A DNA stretch of 64,000 nucleotides from Chloroflexia bacterium (GTDB lineage Bacteria; Chloroflexota; Chloroflexia; Thermomicrobiales; CFX8), in contig JAUIIK010000007.1 of NCBI GenBank assembly GCA_030431755.1, positions 1 through 64,000 on the forward strand, in the 5' to 3' direction. Below are positions 1-10,497 of the stretch, piece by piece. The notes beneath the pieces were generated by a model. It worked only from the letters and a program-made list of their open reading frames with translations. It had not been told where the DNA came from and did not search any database. The position numbers and the translations under genes are program-made. Position 1 is the stretch's first letter. Every line of letters starts with the position of its first letter.

Positions 1-2586
1 GGCAACACTACCGACGGCGATGGCGGCGTGCTCGACAACGACGGCGGCACCTTTGCCATCTCCCGCAGCACCTTCACGGGCAACACGGCCTCCGGCAATG
101 GCGGCGCGCTCTACACCGACACGACGATCGATCACTCGGTCACCGCCAGCACCTTCACCGGCAACTCGGCGACCAATGGCGGCGCGCTCTGGGGCAATTT
201 CGACCAGGTCGCTGTCACTGCCAGCACGCTCAGCGGCAACAGCGCGACGAGCGGCGGCGGTGCACTCTTCTCCGCCCAGGGCGGCTTCGCCAGCCAAACC
301 TCGATTGTCGCTGGGAATACGGCCATTTCCGGCGCGAACTGCAACACCGGCATCACGACCGGTGGCTACAACGTCAGCAACGACGCCTCCTGCGGCTTCA
401 GCGGGACAGGCGACATCCAAAACAGCGCGGCGGCCGGCGTCGCGGCGCTGGCCGACAACGGCGGCCCGACCGAGACAATGCTGCCAACCGGCGCGGACAC
501 GCTCGACAATGCCGACTGCGCGCTCTCATCAAGCGCAGACCAGCGCGGCGTCAGCCGCCCGGCCACGAACTGCGACCGCGGCGCAGTCGAGCTGCCCGGC
601 GTCGTGCCGGTCCAGATCCTCGCCCTCTACAACGCGGACGGCACCGCCGACGAGGACAGTCCAGTCACACTCACGGCGGTGGCCGACGGCCCGGCCGGCG
701 CAAGCCTCGATTACGACTTCGACTGTGACGACGACGGCTCCTACGAAACGCCCGGCGTCGAAAATGGCAATTCAGGATCGGCCGACTGCACCTTCCCGGA
801 CGATGGCTCATTCGACGTCGACGTCCGTGTCTGCGACGGCGCGAACTGCGCGATCGACACGCTCACGGTCGCCGTCAACAACGTCGCGCCAACGATCACT
901 GCCGTGTCGAGCAACGCGCCGGTCGACGAGGGCAGCCCGGTCACGATAACCGTCGCGGCGACGGACCCCGCCGGCGTCAACGACCCACTAACCGTCAGCG
1001 CCGACTGCGACAATTCCGGCGACTACGAGACGACCGGCACAAGCACGTCTGTCCAATGCACATTCGATGAAGATGGCAGCTACACCGTGCCGGTCCAGGT
1101 CGACGACGGCGATGGTGGCAGCGCGACGGCCAGCATTGATGTCACGGTCGACAATGCGGATCCGGTCATCTCCAGCGTGACGAACGACGGCCCGATCGAC
1201 GAACCCGGATCGGTGACTGTCACGGTGACGGCATCCGACCCTGGCGGCGCGAACGATCCCCTGATGTACGAGTTCGACTGCGACAACGATGCGACCTATG
1301 AGATCGGCCCGCAGGCGTCGGATAGCGCGGTCTGTGCCTTTGGTGACAGCGGCAGCTTCACCGTCCCAGTCCGCGTCACCGACGACGACGGTGGCGCGGC
1401 GACAAGCAGCACGAGCGTGACCGTCAACAACCTCGACCCGATCATCAGCACTGTCACCAACAGCGGCCCGGTCGACGAAGGAACGCCGGTGACGATCAGC
1501 GTCACGGCCACCGACCCGGCCGGTGCAGCGGACCCGCTCATGTACGAGTTCGATTGCGACAATGACGCAACCTTCGAGATCGGCCCGCAGGCGTCGAACA
1601 GCGCCGCCTGCACATTCGGCGACGACGGTGCGCTGACCGTCCCGGTCCGCGTGACCGACGATGACGGCGGCGCGGCCACAAGTGACACAGTGGTGACGGT
1701 CGACAACGTCGCGCCGACTGTGGAGCCACCGGTGGTCGATATCGAGCCGTCGGACGAAGGCCAAAGCGTCATCGCCAGCGCCGGCTTCAGCGACCCCGGC
1801 ACGCTCGACACGCACACCTGCACGGTCGACTACGGTGACGGCACGGGCGCACAGGAGGGAGTCATCGACGGGCTCACCTGCGCCGGGCCGGCCCATACCT
1901 ATGTCGATGACAATCCGACCGGCACACCGAGCGACGACTACAGCGTGACGATCACTGTCATCGACGATGACGACGGCAGCGCCAGCAACAGCTCGGACCA
2001 CACCGTCAACAACGTTGACCCGGTGATCCAGGACATCGTCAGCAATCATCCAGTGCCACAGGGCCAGCCGGTGGCCATCACCGTCACGGCCAACGACGTC
2101 GGCGCGAACGACACGCTGACCTATAGCTTCGATTGCGACAACGACAGCGCTTATGAGACGCCCGGAGCCGCCAACGTCGGGACATGCAATCTGAATCCAG
2201 GCAGCGCGGTATCAACTATCGGCGTCCAGGTTGCCGACGACGACCTCGGCCTGGCCACGGGCTCGATCAACGTCCAGCAACAGGCAACAGTCTGCGCCAG
2301 CACCTACACCGGCGCGCTCAGCGGCGCGACACCAGCCGGAGCCTGCCTCGGCGCGGCCATCGCGTTGACGCTTCCAGCCCCCTATCCGGTGACGCTCTGC
2401 GCCAGCTACTACACCGGCGCGCTGCGCTGGCTGTCAACCGGCTTGTGTACAAGCGGCGAGCTGACCCATGTCGTGCCGAGCGACGGCCCGCTCGACTACT
2501 GCGAGAGCCGCTGGACCGGCAAGCTGCGCCATAGCCGCGACGGGCAGTGTTTGGCGCACGAGGTCGCCGGTGTGATCCCCGGTTGA
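1..2586 (+). CDS. Secreted beta-helix (polymorphic outer membrane/Chlam_PMP-like repeats) + PKD-repeat protein; 5' end cut by window edge
   Basis: Frame is open from base 1 (GNTTDGDGG...). N-terminal repeats of STFTGNxAxxGGAL type, then ~92-aa PKD-like repeats (FDCDNDxxYE...VPVRVTDDDGG), then a Cys-rich C-terminus ending GVIPG. Confidence 0.85.
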   Translation, partial: GNTTDGDGGVLDNDGGTFAISRSTFTGNTASGNGGALYTDTTIDHSVTASTFTGNSATNGGALWGNFDQVAVTASTLSGNSATSGGGALFSAQGGFASQTSIVAGNTAISGANCNTGITTGGYNVSNDASCGFSGTGDIQNSAAAGVAALADNGGPTETMLPTGADTLDNADCALSSSADQRGVSRPATNCDRGAVELPGVVPVQILALYNADGTADEDSPVTLTAVADGPAGASLDYDFDCDDDGSYETPGVENGNSGSADCTFPDDGSFDVDVRVCDGANCAIDTLTVAVNNVAPTITAVSSNAPVDEGSPVTITVAATDPAGVNDPLTVSADCDNSGDYETTGTSTSVQCTFDEDGSYTVPVQVDDGDGGSATASIDVTVDNADPVISSVTNDGPIDEPGSVTVTVTASDPGGANDPLMYEFDCDNDATYEIGPQASDSAVCAFGDSGSFTVPVRVTDDDGGAATSSTSVTVNNLDPIISTVTNSGPVDEGTPVTISVTATDPAGAADPLMYEFDCDNDATFEIGPQASNSAACTFGDDGALTVPVRVTDDDGGAATSDTVVTVDNVAPTVEPPVVDIEPSDEGQSVIASAGFSDPGTLDTHTCTVDYGDGTGAQEGVIDGLTCAGPAHTYVDDNPTGTPSDDYSVTITVIDDDDGSASNSSDHTVNNVDPVIQDIVSNHPVPQGQPVAITVTANDVGANDTLTYSFDCDNDSAYETPGAANVGTCNLNPGSAVSTIGVQVADDDLGLATGSINVQQQATVCASTYTGALSGATPAGACLGAAIALTLPAPYPVTLCASYYTGALRWLSTGLCTSGELTHVVPSDGPLDYCESRWTGKLRHSRDGQCLAHEVAGVIPG

Positions 2587-2599
2587 ACGCAGCCGGCGG

Positions 2600-3937
2600 T
2601 CAGGCGCGGCCGCGCGGCCGGAGTGGATTCTCCGGGAGCGCGGCTTGCGCCGGCTGGCTGTCGGATTCAGCGGTCTGCTCGACCGGCGCGATGTGGGCGA
2701 AGTAGCCGTAGAAGAGCCCCATCGCCAGCAGCATGAAGAATGCGTAGATCGCGAAGGTCGGATCATACCCCCAGCGCACGATCAGCGCGCCGCCGACCAG
2801 ACTGGAGATCGAGTAGCCGATGTTCCAGGTGCCGCTGCGGTAGCCGAAGATCGAACGCCGCGCCCGTCCTCGCAACGCGGTCGACATCATCGTGCTCTCC
2901 ATCGACCAGCCCAAGCCCTGTGACGCCGTCCGCACCATATGGGCCAGCGCAGCCACGCCGAGCGACGGCGCGACGATCAGGAGCAGCATCAGCGGCACCG
3001 GCGAAAGGCGTCCGACTGTAATCGCCCGCTCCTGGCCCAGCGCCGCCACGAAGCGCGGCCCGAACAGCGTCGTCCCGGCGGCAAAGATCGACGCGCCGGC
3101 AAAGATCAAGCCAATCTGACTGGGCGACGCCCCGACCGAATCGAGGTAGACATTGAAGAAGGGGAAGGTCATCCCCGCGCCGAGGCTCATCAACCCGCCG
3201 ACTGCCGTGAAAACCACCAGCCGCCGGCGTTGTGTTGGCCCCGGAGGCCGCGGCAATCCACGCCGCTCGCCCGGTTGTCGCGGCGCGACCGGTTCGTCGT
3301 CCTCATCCGGGTCGACCATTGGGGCGCGGCGCTCACGCGACATCAGCAGCAGCGGGATCAGCCCGAAGGCTGCCAGGACAATGCCGGCAAAGAGCGCGCC
3401 GCGAAATGCCGTGACGCTATCCCGCTCGACACCGAGCAGCACCCCGGTCAAACGTGGGACCCAACCGCCGATCAGGCTGCCGATCGTCGTCGCGACCATC
3501 GAGGTCGAGACCGTGAGCGACGCGACCCGCGAGCGGCGGCTCTCATCACTCAACTCGACGACAAATGGCATGACCGTCGAAAAGAGAAACGAGGTGTTCG
3601 CGCCCCAGAGTATCGCGACCGGCAGGATCATCCAGGCCTGGTGCGCCAGCGAAATGACGGCTGAGAGCAGGACAAACGCTATGAGGCTCAGCACGACGAC
3701 ACGCCAGACGCCGAAGCGCCCGAGCATCCCGCCCAGCATGAACGCCGTAACGGCCATCGCGAAGGTCTGGAGCGCGCTCGCGAGGCCGATGAAATCCTCG
3801 CGGAAGTCGAGCGCCAGCAGATAGAGGTTGAAGTCAAGGGTAAAGGTCCCGAGGGCGATGTTCGCGCACAGGGTATAGATCAGGAAGAGCCGGGTATCGC
3901 GAGGCACGCCATGCAGGCGCGCGAGCAACGATGCCAT
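2600..3937 (-). CDS. MFS transporter
   Basis: 445 aa, multiple hydrophobic helices, MFS-like layout with central hydrophilic loop (ORF track). Confidence 0.85.
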   Translation of the reverse strand: MASLLARLHGVPRDTRLFLIYTLCANIALGTFTLDFNLYLLALDFREDFIGLASALQTFAMAVTAFMLGGMLGRFGVWRVVVLSLIAFVLLSAVISLAHQAWMILPVAILWGANTSFLFSTVMPFVVELSDESRRSRVASLTVSTSMVATTIGSLIGGWVPRLTGVLLGVERDSVTAFRGALFAGIVLAAFGLIPLLLMSRERRAPMVDPDEDDEPVAPRQPGERRGLPRPPGPTQRRRLVVFTAVGGLMSLGAGMTFPFFNVYLDSVGASPSQIGLIFAGASIFAAGTTLFGPRFVAALGQERAITVGRLSPVPLMLLLIVAPSLGVAALAHMVRTASQGLGWSMESTMMSTALRGRARRSIFGYRSGTWNIGYSISSLVGGALIVRWGYDPTFAIYAFFMLLAMGLFYGYFAHIAPVEQTAESDSQPAQAALPENPLRPRGRA

Positions 3938-4061
3938 CCTGGGCTGTCAGCGTCCGATCCGTGCCCAAGCCTCGCCCTGCGCCCGCAGGTGCGGCGGACG
4001 GAGTGTAGCACGGAGGACCACCGTCCGGTTCATCTCGCGCCCTGCATGTCTATCACCCGCG

Positions 4062-4078
4062 GCAGGCTAACTGCCTGC
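4062..4078. promoter_or_regulatory. Inverted repeat GCAGGC-TAACT-GCCTGC upstream of the LuxR gene
   Basis: Perfect 6-bp arms, 5-nt spacer, ~60 bp before the predicted start. Confidence 0.35.
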
Positions 4079-4139
4079 TGCTATGCTGGTCGTATGTCAT
4101 AGGCGCATCGCCCTACTCCATCCGTGCCAGGGGTTCTCT

Positions 4140-7112
4140 ATGTCAGCTCCTCCACCATTCGCCGGTCGGGACCGTGAGATCGGACTTATGAACGCCGCGC
4201 TCGACGCGGCGCTCGGCGGCGAAGGCAGTCTCGCGCTCATCAGCGGGACGGCAGGTATCGGCAAGACGACGCTGGCCGAGCGCATCTGTAGCGCGGCCAG
4301 GGAACACGGCGCGCTGGTGCTTGCCGGCAGATGCTACGACCTGACCGAGACCGCCCCGTTTGGCCCCTGGATCGAGCTCTTCAGCGACTATCCGTCGGAC
4401 AGCGGCCTACCGGACATGCCGAACCACATCGCCGCTTGCGAGATCGACGGCGACATCACCAGCCAGGCCGAGCTCTTCACCAGCATTCATAGCTTGCTGG
4501 CAGAGATCGGGGCCGCGCGCCCGCTCGTGCTCCTGCTCGATGATCAACATTGGGCGGACGACGCAAGTCTGGACCTCTTGCGCTTTCTGGCACGCCAGGC
4601 GCCTGCGTTGCCGCTGCTCATCATCGCCACCTATCGCGCTGACGAGGTCGCGCCGGGGAGTCACCTGGGCCAGCTCCTGCCGCTCCTCGCGCGGGAGGCG
4701 CATCCGTTGCGACTGAACCTTCAGCCGCTCACCTTCGACGAGCTGTGGGCAATTGTCCGGCCGCGCTACCAGCTCGAGCCGGCGGACGAGCGCCGCCTGG
4801 TCGCCTATCTCCAAGCCCGCACCGAAGGCAACCCCTTCTACGCCGTCGAGCTGCTCCAGATGCTCGAAGAAGAAGCGGTTCTCCGCGCTTATGAAACCGG
4901 CTGGACACTCGGCGATCTCGCGAATACGGGCATCCCGCTGCTCCTCGAACAGATCATCAGCGGACGCCTGGCGCAACTGCGTCCGGCTGACCGCCAGCTG
5001 GTCGACATCGCCGCGGTGCTCGGGCAAGCGCCGTCCCGGCCACTCTGGGCAGCGGTCGCAGATGTCACTGAGGGCGAGCTGCTCGAATTGCTCGGCCGCC
5101 CGGAAACCACACGCTTGATCACGGAGACAGACGACGGCACAAGCGCGCGTTTTGTCCACGCCCTGGTCCGCCAGGTCGTCTACGGGCAGCTATCGCCGGC
5201 GCGCCGCAGGCAATGGCACCAGCGTGCGGGAGAGCTCCTCGCCGCAGCTCCGCAGCCTGACCCGGACGCCGTTGCCAACCACTTCCGCCGCGCCGGGGAT
5301 CAGCGCGCGAGCGCCTGGCTGCTGCGGGCCGGGCTGCGGGCCGAACGCGCCTACAGCTGGCGCGCGGCGGCCGAGCGCTTCGAACACAGCATCGCAATGA
5401 CCGACGAGTCAGCAGCGACGCTCGCGCAGCGCGGCTGGCTGCTCATCCGCATCGCCAGAACGTTGCGCTACTCGACGCCGGAGATCGGAATTGAGCGGCT
5501 TGAGGAGGCTCGCGCCATAGCGCGCACAACCGCGAACCGACCGCTGGCCGCAATGGCGCTGGTTCAATTCGGATTGCTCAACTGCCTGCACGGGAACTAC
5601 CGGCGCGGAATCGCAGCGCTGGCAGGTGGCGTCAGCGCGTTCGACGCGCTCCAACCTGGCGACCTGGAACGTGCGCGCGCCGCCGAACCCGTCCTGAGCT
5701 ACGCGCCCGGCCCCGATCACGGCCGGGGCATACTGGCAATGTGGCTCACGTTCGCCGGAAGCTTCCAGCAAGCCCTGGCACATGCCCGGTCGCATACCGT
5801 CGAGGCGACTGGCGCAGAGCGCATACGAGGAGAAGGCGGCGACGCATCCGGCGCGGTTGCCTACGCCCAGGCGTTTCTCGGCAATATCGAGGCCGCACGC
5901 GGGGCATTTGCCGGCGCCTACGTCGCGTACCGGGAACAACAGCACCATACGCAGCTGGCGCGCACGCTCATGCACGAGCTGCACCTGGTTGTCCTGACAT
6001 ACGAAACCGATGACCTCGCCGGCCGCCGGCACATTGAGAACGAAGCCGAGGCCGCCTGGCAACGTGGCAGCGGCGCATACGCCGAAAGCTTCGCGGGCGC
6101 GATGCGCATGCCACGCCAGTTCATCGAAGGCAACTGGGCGCAGCTCGAGGCCACGGCAATCTCCTTGCGCGCGAACAGCATTGACTCGATGCGCGCCGAT
6201 GCAGTCTGCTGGTTGTGCCCGCTCGCCCGCGCCCAGGGCAATAGTCAGCTCGCCTGGGAACTCGTTGCCGAGTGCCTCCCAGGCGGACCGGCGACAGCGC
6301 CGGGCGACACCAACTTCCGCGCCGCGCGGAGCGCACAACGGACAGCTGCCGAGCTAGCGCTTGACGCGGGCGATCTTCCGACGGCGCGCCGCTGGCTGGA
6401 GGCGGGCGACCGGTGGCTTGCCTGGAGCGGCGCGCTCATCGGGCAGGCTGAGAACGCGCTCCTCTGGGCCGCATACCAACGGGCCAGCGGAGATCCAGCC
6501 GCGGCGACGCTTCACGTCGAAGCAGCGCTGCGCCTGGCCGGCAAGCCACGCCAGCCACTCGCGCTCATCGCGGCCCAACGCCTGGCTGGCGAGCTCGCCA
6601 CTGCCGGCGGGCGCTATGACGATGCGGCAGCTCACATCGAGTCCGCGCTCGCGCTGGCGGAAGCCTGCGCCGCCGCATTCGAACGTGGACTGACACTCCT
6701 TGCCTTGACCGAGCTCGAGCTGGCGCGCGACAACCAGGGCGCAGCCGCCGTCGCCCTGGCCACAGCCAGGGACATCTTCGCGAAGCTTGGCGCGCAGCCT
6801 GCGCTGACCCGCACGGCCGCGCTTGCCGCACGCCTCGACATCGACGGGTCGCCAGCCAGTTCAACAACGCATGACACACAGTTTAAGGCCCCCATCGCAG
6901 CCGTGGACCGCCGCTTGATCGAGGTGCTCTCGCCACGCGAGCTCGACGTGGCGCGGCTGCTTCCGGCAGGTCGCACCAACCAGGAGATCGCGAACCTGCT
7001 CTTCCTGAGCCCCAAGACAGTCGAAGTGCATGTCAGCCGCATCCTTTCCAAGACCGGCTTGCCGAATCGCACGGCCGCGGCCGCCCTCGCCGAGCGCACC
7101 GGGCTGGCCTGA
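4140..7112 (+). CDS. AAA ATPase-containing LuxR-family (MalT/LAL-like) transcriptional regulator
   Basis: N-terminal FAGRDREI...GTAGIGKTT (Walker A), LLLDDQHWAD (Walker B), C-terminal LSPRELDVARLLPAGRTNQEIANLLFLSPKTVEVHVSRILSKTG (LuxR HTH). Start chosen at MSAPPPFAGR rather than the upstream ORF start. Confidence 0.9.
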   Translation: MSAPPPFAGRDREIGLMNAALDAALGGEGSLALISGTAGIGKTTLAERICSAAREHGALVLAGRCYDLTETAPFGPWIELFSDYPSDSGLPDMPNHIAACEIDGDITSQAELFTSIHSLLAEIGAARPLVLLLDDQHWADDASLDLLRFLARQAPALPLLIIATYRADEVAPGSHLGQLLPLLAREAHPLRLNLQPLTFDELWAIVRPRYQLEPADERRLVAYLQARTEGNPFYAVELLQMLEEEAVLRAYETGWTLGDLANTGIPLLLEQIISGRLAQLRPADRQLVDIAAVLGQAPSRPLWAAVADVTEGELLELLGRPETTRLITETDDGTSARFVHALVRQVVYGQLSPARRRQWHQRAGELLAAAPQPDPDAVANHFRRAGDQRASAWLLRAGLRAERAYSWRAAAERFEHSIAMTDESAATLAQRGWLLIRIARTLRYSTPEIGIERLEEARAIARTTANRPLAAMALVQFGLLNCLHGNYRRGIAALAGGVSAFDALQPGDLERARAAEPVLSYAPGPDHGRGILAMWLTFAGSFQQALAHARSHTVEATGAERIRGEGGDASGAVAYAQAFLGNIEAARGAFAGAYVAYREQQHHTQLARTLMHELHLVVLTYETDDLAGRRHIENEAEAAWQRGSGAYAESFAGAMRMPRQFIEGNWAQLEATAISLRANSIDSMRADAVCWLCPLARAQGNSQLAWELVAECLPGGPATAPGDTNFRAARSAQRTAAELALDAGDLPTARRWLEAGDRWLAWSGALIGQAENALLWAAYQRASGDPAAATLHVEAALRLAGKPRQPLALIAAQRLAGELATAGGRYDDAAAHIESALALAEACAAAFERGLTLLALTELELARDNQGAAAVALATARDIFAKLGAQPALTRTAALAARLDIDGSPASSTTHDTQFKAPIAAVDRRLIEVLSPRELDVARLLPAGRTNQEIANLLFLSPKTVEVHVSRILSKTGLPNRTAAAALAERTGLA

Positions 7113-7143
7113 ATCCAGGCGACACCGCCACAACACGCAGGCC

Positions 7144-7163
7144 ATTAAGGGGAATCCCTTAAT
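7144..7163. promoter_or_regulatory. Palindrome ATTAAGGG-GAAT-CCCTTAAT between LuxR regulator and PKD protein
   Basis: Perfect 8-bp AT-rich arms, no following T-tract; in the gap upstream of the 7425 CDS. Confidence 0.5.
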
Positions 7164-7424
7164 CGCGGACGCCCACGCGCATCCCGTGGGTTTCCCCGAT
7201 GCGCCTACGGCCCCGACTGCCTACGCTGACGGTATGACGAAATCTACCCGGCCATGTCGACGCCGGGCGGGGTGGCGCGAGGGCCCAAGCGACCCGTGCC
7301 GTGTCGTTTTATGCACGCCACCATCATCCGGCATTCATCCAGGTAGATCCGTCTCGATGACTGCGCGGCAGGGCAGCTCCGATCGCTGGCCAATTGCCGC
7401 GAATGAGCTTGAGAGGGAGCACCC

Positions 7425-10400
7425 ATGCGACGCATATCTCACTACGCCCTGGCCTGTTTGCTGGCGCTGGCAGGCGCTACGCTGACGTTGGGAGCCACAA
7501 TCAGCCCCGCCGTCGCCGCGAACGCGACCGTGACGGCCTGCGACGAAGCCGGCTTCGATGCCGCGTTGCAAACAGTGCAGGCGAGCGGCGGCGGCACGCT
7601 CAGCTTCACCTGTAGCGGCACGCTCACCTTCACCGCGGAGAAGACGATCACCTCGCATGTGATCATCGAGGGCGCGGGCCAGGTCACCATCGACGGCAAT
7701 GGCACAACCCGCCTGTTCTACGTGAACTCCGGAGCAACGCTGGATCTGCGCGAGCTGTCGCTCCAGAACGGCAGCGCCGACGAGGGCGGGGCGATCTTGA
7801 ACGCCAATGGCACGCTCCGCGTCACCGGCAGTGTCCTGGACAACAACAGCGCGAGCGTAGGCGGGGCCATCGGCAGCGTTGGCAAGGCCACCATCGTCGG
7901 CAGCACACTTCGGGGCAATCAAGCGAACATAGGCGGGGCCGTTATAGCCATCGGAACCCCCACCTTCATAGGCAGCACATTCCAGGGTAATCATGCGAGC
8001 GAGCGCGGCGGGGCGCTCACGCTTGCAGGCATCGTCACCATCGCAACTTCTACCTTCATCGACAACAGCGCGGACACCTTCGGCGGGGCGCTCGAACTTA
8101 ACGGCGCCGGCGTCGAAAACGTCGCCACCATTGCAGCGTCGACCTTCGCCGGCAACCGCGCAAACACAGCCGGCGGCGCGATCTCCAATGCGGCATATAC
8201 GTCGATCAACGCAAGCACATTTAGCGGCAACAACGCCGAACACGGCGGCGCGATTGAGAATCGCGCGGGGCTCAACATTGCAAACAGCACATTGAGCGCC
8301 AATAACGGCACGACTGGTGGCGGAATTCTTACGTCCAGCGACCTCGCTATCACCCGCAGCACGCTCAGTGGCAATAGCGCTCAGTTTGGCGCGGCGGTCA
8401 TGCAAGTATCCGGCAGCATTGCCTTCAACCGGACGATCATCGCCAACAGCGCCATGAGCGCAAGCTGCTTTAGTGTGGATGGGTCGATTCTCGGTACCGA
8501 TGTGAATCTCAGCGACGACGCCAGCTGCCCGTTCTCGCTAGTCGGCAGCACAAGCGTCAACCTGGGCCCGCTGCAGGACAACGGCGGCCCGACGCAGACA
8601 ATGCTGCCGCTGGCCGGCTCAGACGCCATCGACAGCGCCAGCTGCACAACGTCCTATCCACTGGACCAGCGCGGAGCCCCACGCCCCCTGCCGCCCGCGT
8701 CAACCTGTGACATCGGCGCAGTCGAAGTCGGCGCGGTCGTGCCCGGCATCCAGATCCTCTTGACCGAGCACGACGGTCCAGTCTCCGAGGGCAGCTCGCC
8801 TGCGATCACGGTCTACACCTACAGCGCAACCGGCGGGAACCTGAGCTATCGCTTCGACTGTGACAACGATGGAAGTTACGAAACACCCGGCAGCGGTGTC
8901 GGCAATACCGGTATCGGGCACTGCACGTTGCTCGACGACGCCAGGTACCCGCTTGGCATCCAGGTCTGCGACGCCAACAATGGCAATGACTGCGTCACCG
9001 CGCTCCACACGATCGTGACTCACAACGTCCGGCCAACAGTCGATAGTCCGATCATCAGCCCGGAGACCTCGAACGAGGGCCAGAGCGTCGCCGTCAGCGC
9101 CACCTTCACCGACCCCGGAACGGACGATACCCACACCTGCACCATCGACTATGGCGATGGCACCGGCGCGCAAGCAGGCACGGTTGAGGCGAACACCTGC
9201 ATCGGCCCGAGCTTCACCTACGTTGACGACAACCCGAGCGGCACGCCAGCCGATAGCTACGTCGTCACGGTAACGGTCATCGACGACGATGGCGGCATCG
9301 GTAGAGCCACCGCCGATCACACGGTGAACAACCTCGCGCCCAGTATCAGCGGCGTCTCCAATGATGGCCCGGCCAACGAAGGTTTCCCTGTCACCATCAC
9401 CGTCGCCGCCACCGATCCCGGCAACGCAGACACGCTCTCCTATACATTCGACTGCGATAACGATGGCAGCTACGAGACACAGGGCGCGGGGCATCAAAGA
9501 CAGTGCGTCTTCGGCAATGATGGAAGCTATCTCGTTCCATTCCAGGTCACTGACGACGACACGGGTAGCGTAGGCGGCAACACGACGGTCCAGGTGCTGA
9601 ACGCGCCACCAGCTGTTGATCCAGCGCTTGTCGCGCCGGAGGAATCGAACGAAGGCGACAGCGTCACCGCCACGGCCAGCTTCACCGACCCTGGCACCGA
9701 CGATACCCACACCTGCACCATCGACTATGGAGACGGCTCAGGCGCGCAACCGGGAACGGTCGACGGCTATACTTGCACCGGCCCAGCGCACACGTATCTC
9801 GACGATGACCCCACCGGCACCCCGAGCGACGAATACACGGTGACAGTGATGGTCACGGACAGCGACGGCGCAAGCGGCGAGAGCAACCTCCAGCACACCG
9901 TCAACAACGTCGCTCCGGAAATCGAAGGCGTGTCGAGCGCGGGCCCGGTCTCACAGGGGCAGCCGGCAACGGTCAGCGTCGAAGCCAGCGACGTTGGGAT
10001 CAATGACCAGCTCAGCTACAGCTTCGATTGCGACGGCGACAGCAGCTACGAGACCGGCCCGCAGGCCGCGCCTGTGGCCGACTGCCCGCTCGACCCCGCC
10101 ACGGCCACGACAACGATCGGCGTCATGGTGGTCGATGACGACGGCGGCACGGCAACGAGCGCCATCGACGTCCACCAGACCCTGACGCTCTGCGGCAGCT
10201 ATTACACCGGCGGGCTCACGGGACCGACCGCAGGCGGCTGCGCCAACGGGGCAGTTGCGCTCACGCTCCCGGCCGCGACCGCCACGACGGTCTGCGTCAA
10301 CACGTACACCGGCGCACTTACATGGTCGTCGCAGCCGACCTGCCCCGGCGGCCGGCCCCATGTCGTGCCGGACAACGGACCCTTGCGCTACTGTGAAAGC

Positions 10401-10478
10401 CTCTGGACCGGCGCGCTACGGTACAGCCACAACGGCCAGTGCGCGGCCCATGAATTCGCCGGCGTCATTCCCGGATAG
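7425..10478 (+). CDS. Secreted beta-helix + PKD-repeat protein, paralogue of the 1-2586 CDS
   Basis: Signal peptide (MRRISHYALACLLALAGATLTLGATISPAVAA), STFxGNxAxxxGGAI repeats, PKD-like repeats, Cys-rich C-terminus ending GVIPG. Confidence 0.9.
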   Translation: MRRISHYALACLLALAGATLTLGATISPAVAANATVTACDEAGFDAALQTVQASGGGTLSFTCSGTLTFTAEKTITSHVIIEGAGQVTIDGNGTTRLFYVNSGATLDLRELSLQNGSADEGGAILNANGTLRVTGSVLDNNSASVGGAIGSVGKATIVGSTLRGNQANIGGAVIAIGTPTFIGSTFQGNHASERGGALTLAGIVTIATSTFIDNSADTFGGALELNGAGVENVATIAASTFAGNRANTAGGAISNAAYTSINASTFSGNNAEHGGAIENRAGLNIANSTLSANNGTTGGGILTSSDLAITRSTLSGNSAQFGAAVMQVSGSIAFNRTIIANSAMSASCFSVDGSILGTDVNLSDDASCPFSLVGSTSVNLGPLQDNGGPTQTMLPLAGSDAIDSASCTTSYPLDQRGAPRPLPPASTCDIGAVEVGAVVPGIQILLTEHDGPVSEGSSPAITVYTYSATGGNLSYRFDCDNDGSYETPGSGVGNTGIGHCTLLDDARYPLGIQVCDANNGNDCVTALHTIVTHNVRPTVDSPIISPETSNEGQSVAVSATFTDPGTDDTHTCTIDYGDGTGAQAGTVEANTCIGPSFTYVDDNPSGTPADSYVVTVTVIDDDGGIGRATADHTVNNLAPSISGVSNDGPANEGFPVTITVAATDPGNADTLSYTFDCDNDGSYETQGAGHQRQCVFGNDGSYLVPFQVTDDDTGSVGGNTTVQVLNAPPAVDPALVAPEESNEGDSVTATASFTDPGTDDTHTCTIDYGDGSGAQPGTVDGYTCTGPAHTYLDDDPTGTPSDEYTVTVMVTDSDGASGESNLQHTVNNVAPEIEGVSSAGPVSQGQPATVSVEASDVGINDQLSYSFDCDGDSSYETGPQAAPVADCPLDPATATTTIGVMVVDDDGGTATSAIDVHQTLTLCGSYYTGGLTGPTAGGCANGAVALTLPAATATTVCVNTYTGALTWSSQPTCPGGRPHVVPDNGPLRYCESLWTGALRYSHNGQCAAHEFAGVIPG

Positions 10479-10497
10479 ACGCCGACGATCCGACCCC

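Noticed and set aside
20-949. 309-aa Ala/Ser/Arg-rich plus-strand ORF
   Set aside because: Out-of-frame shadow of the beta-helix/PKD coding sequence
7335-8405. 356-aa minus-strand ORF opposite the second PKD gene
   Set aside because: Shadow of the repetitive beta-helix region, Ala/Arg/Asp-rich
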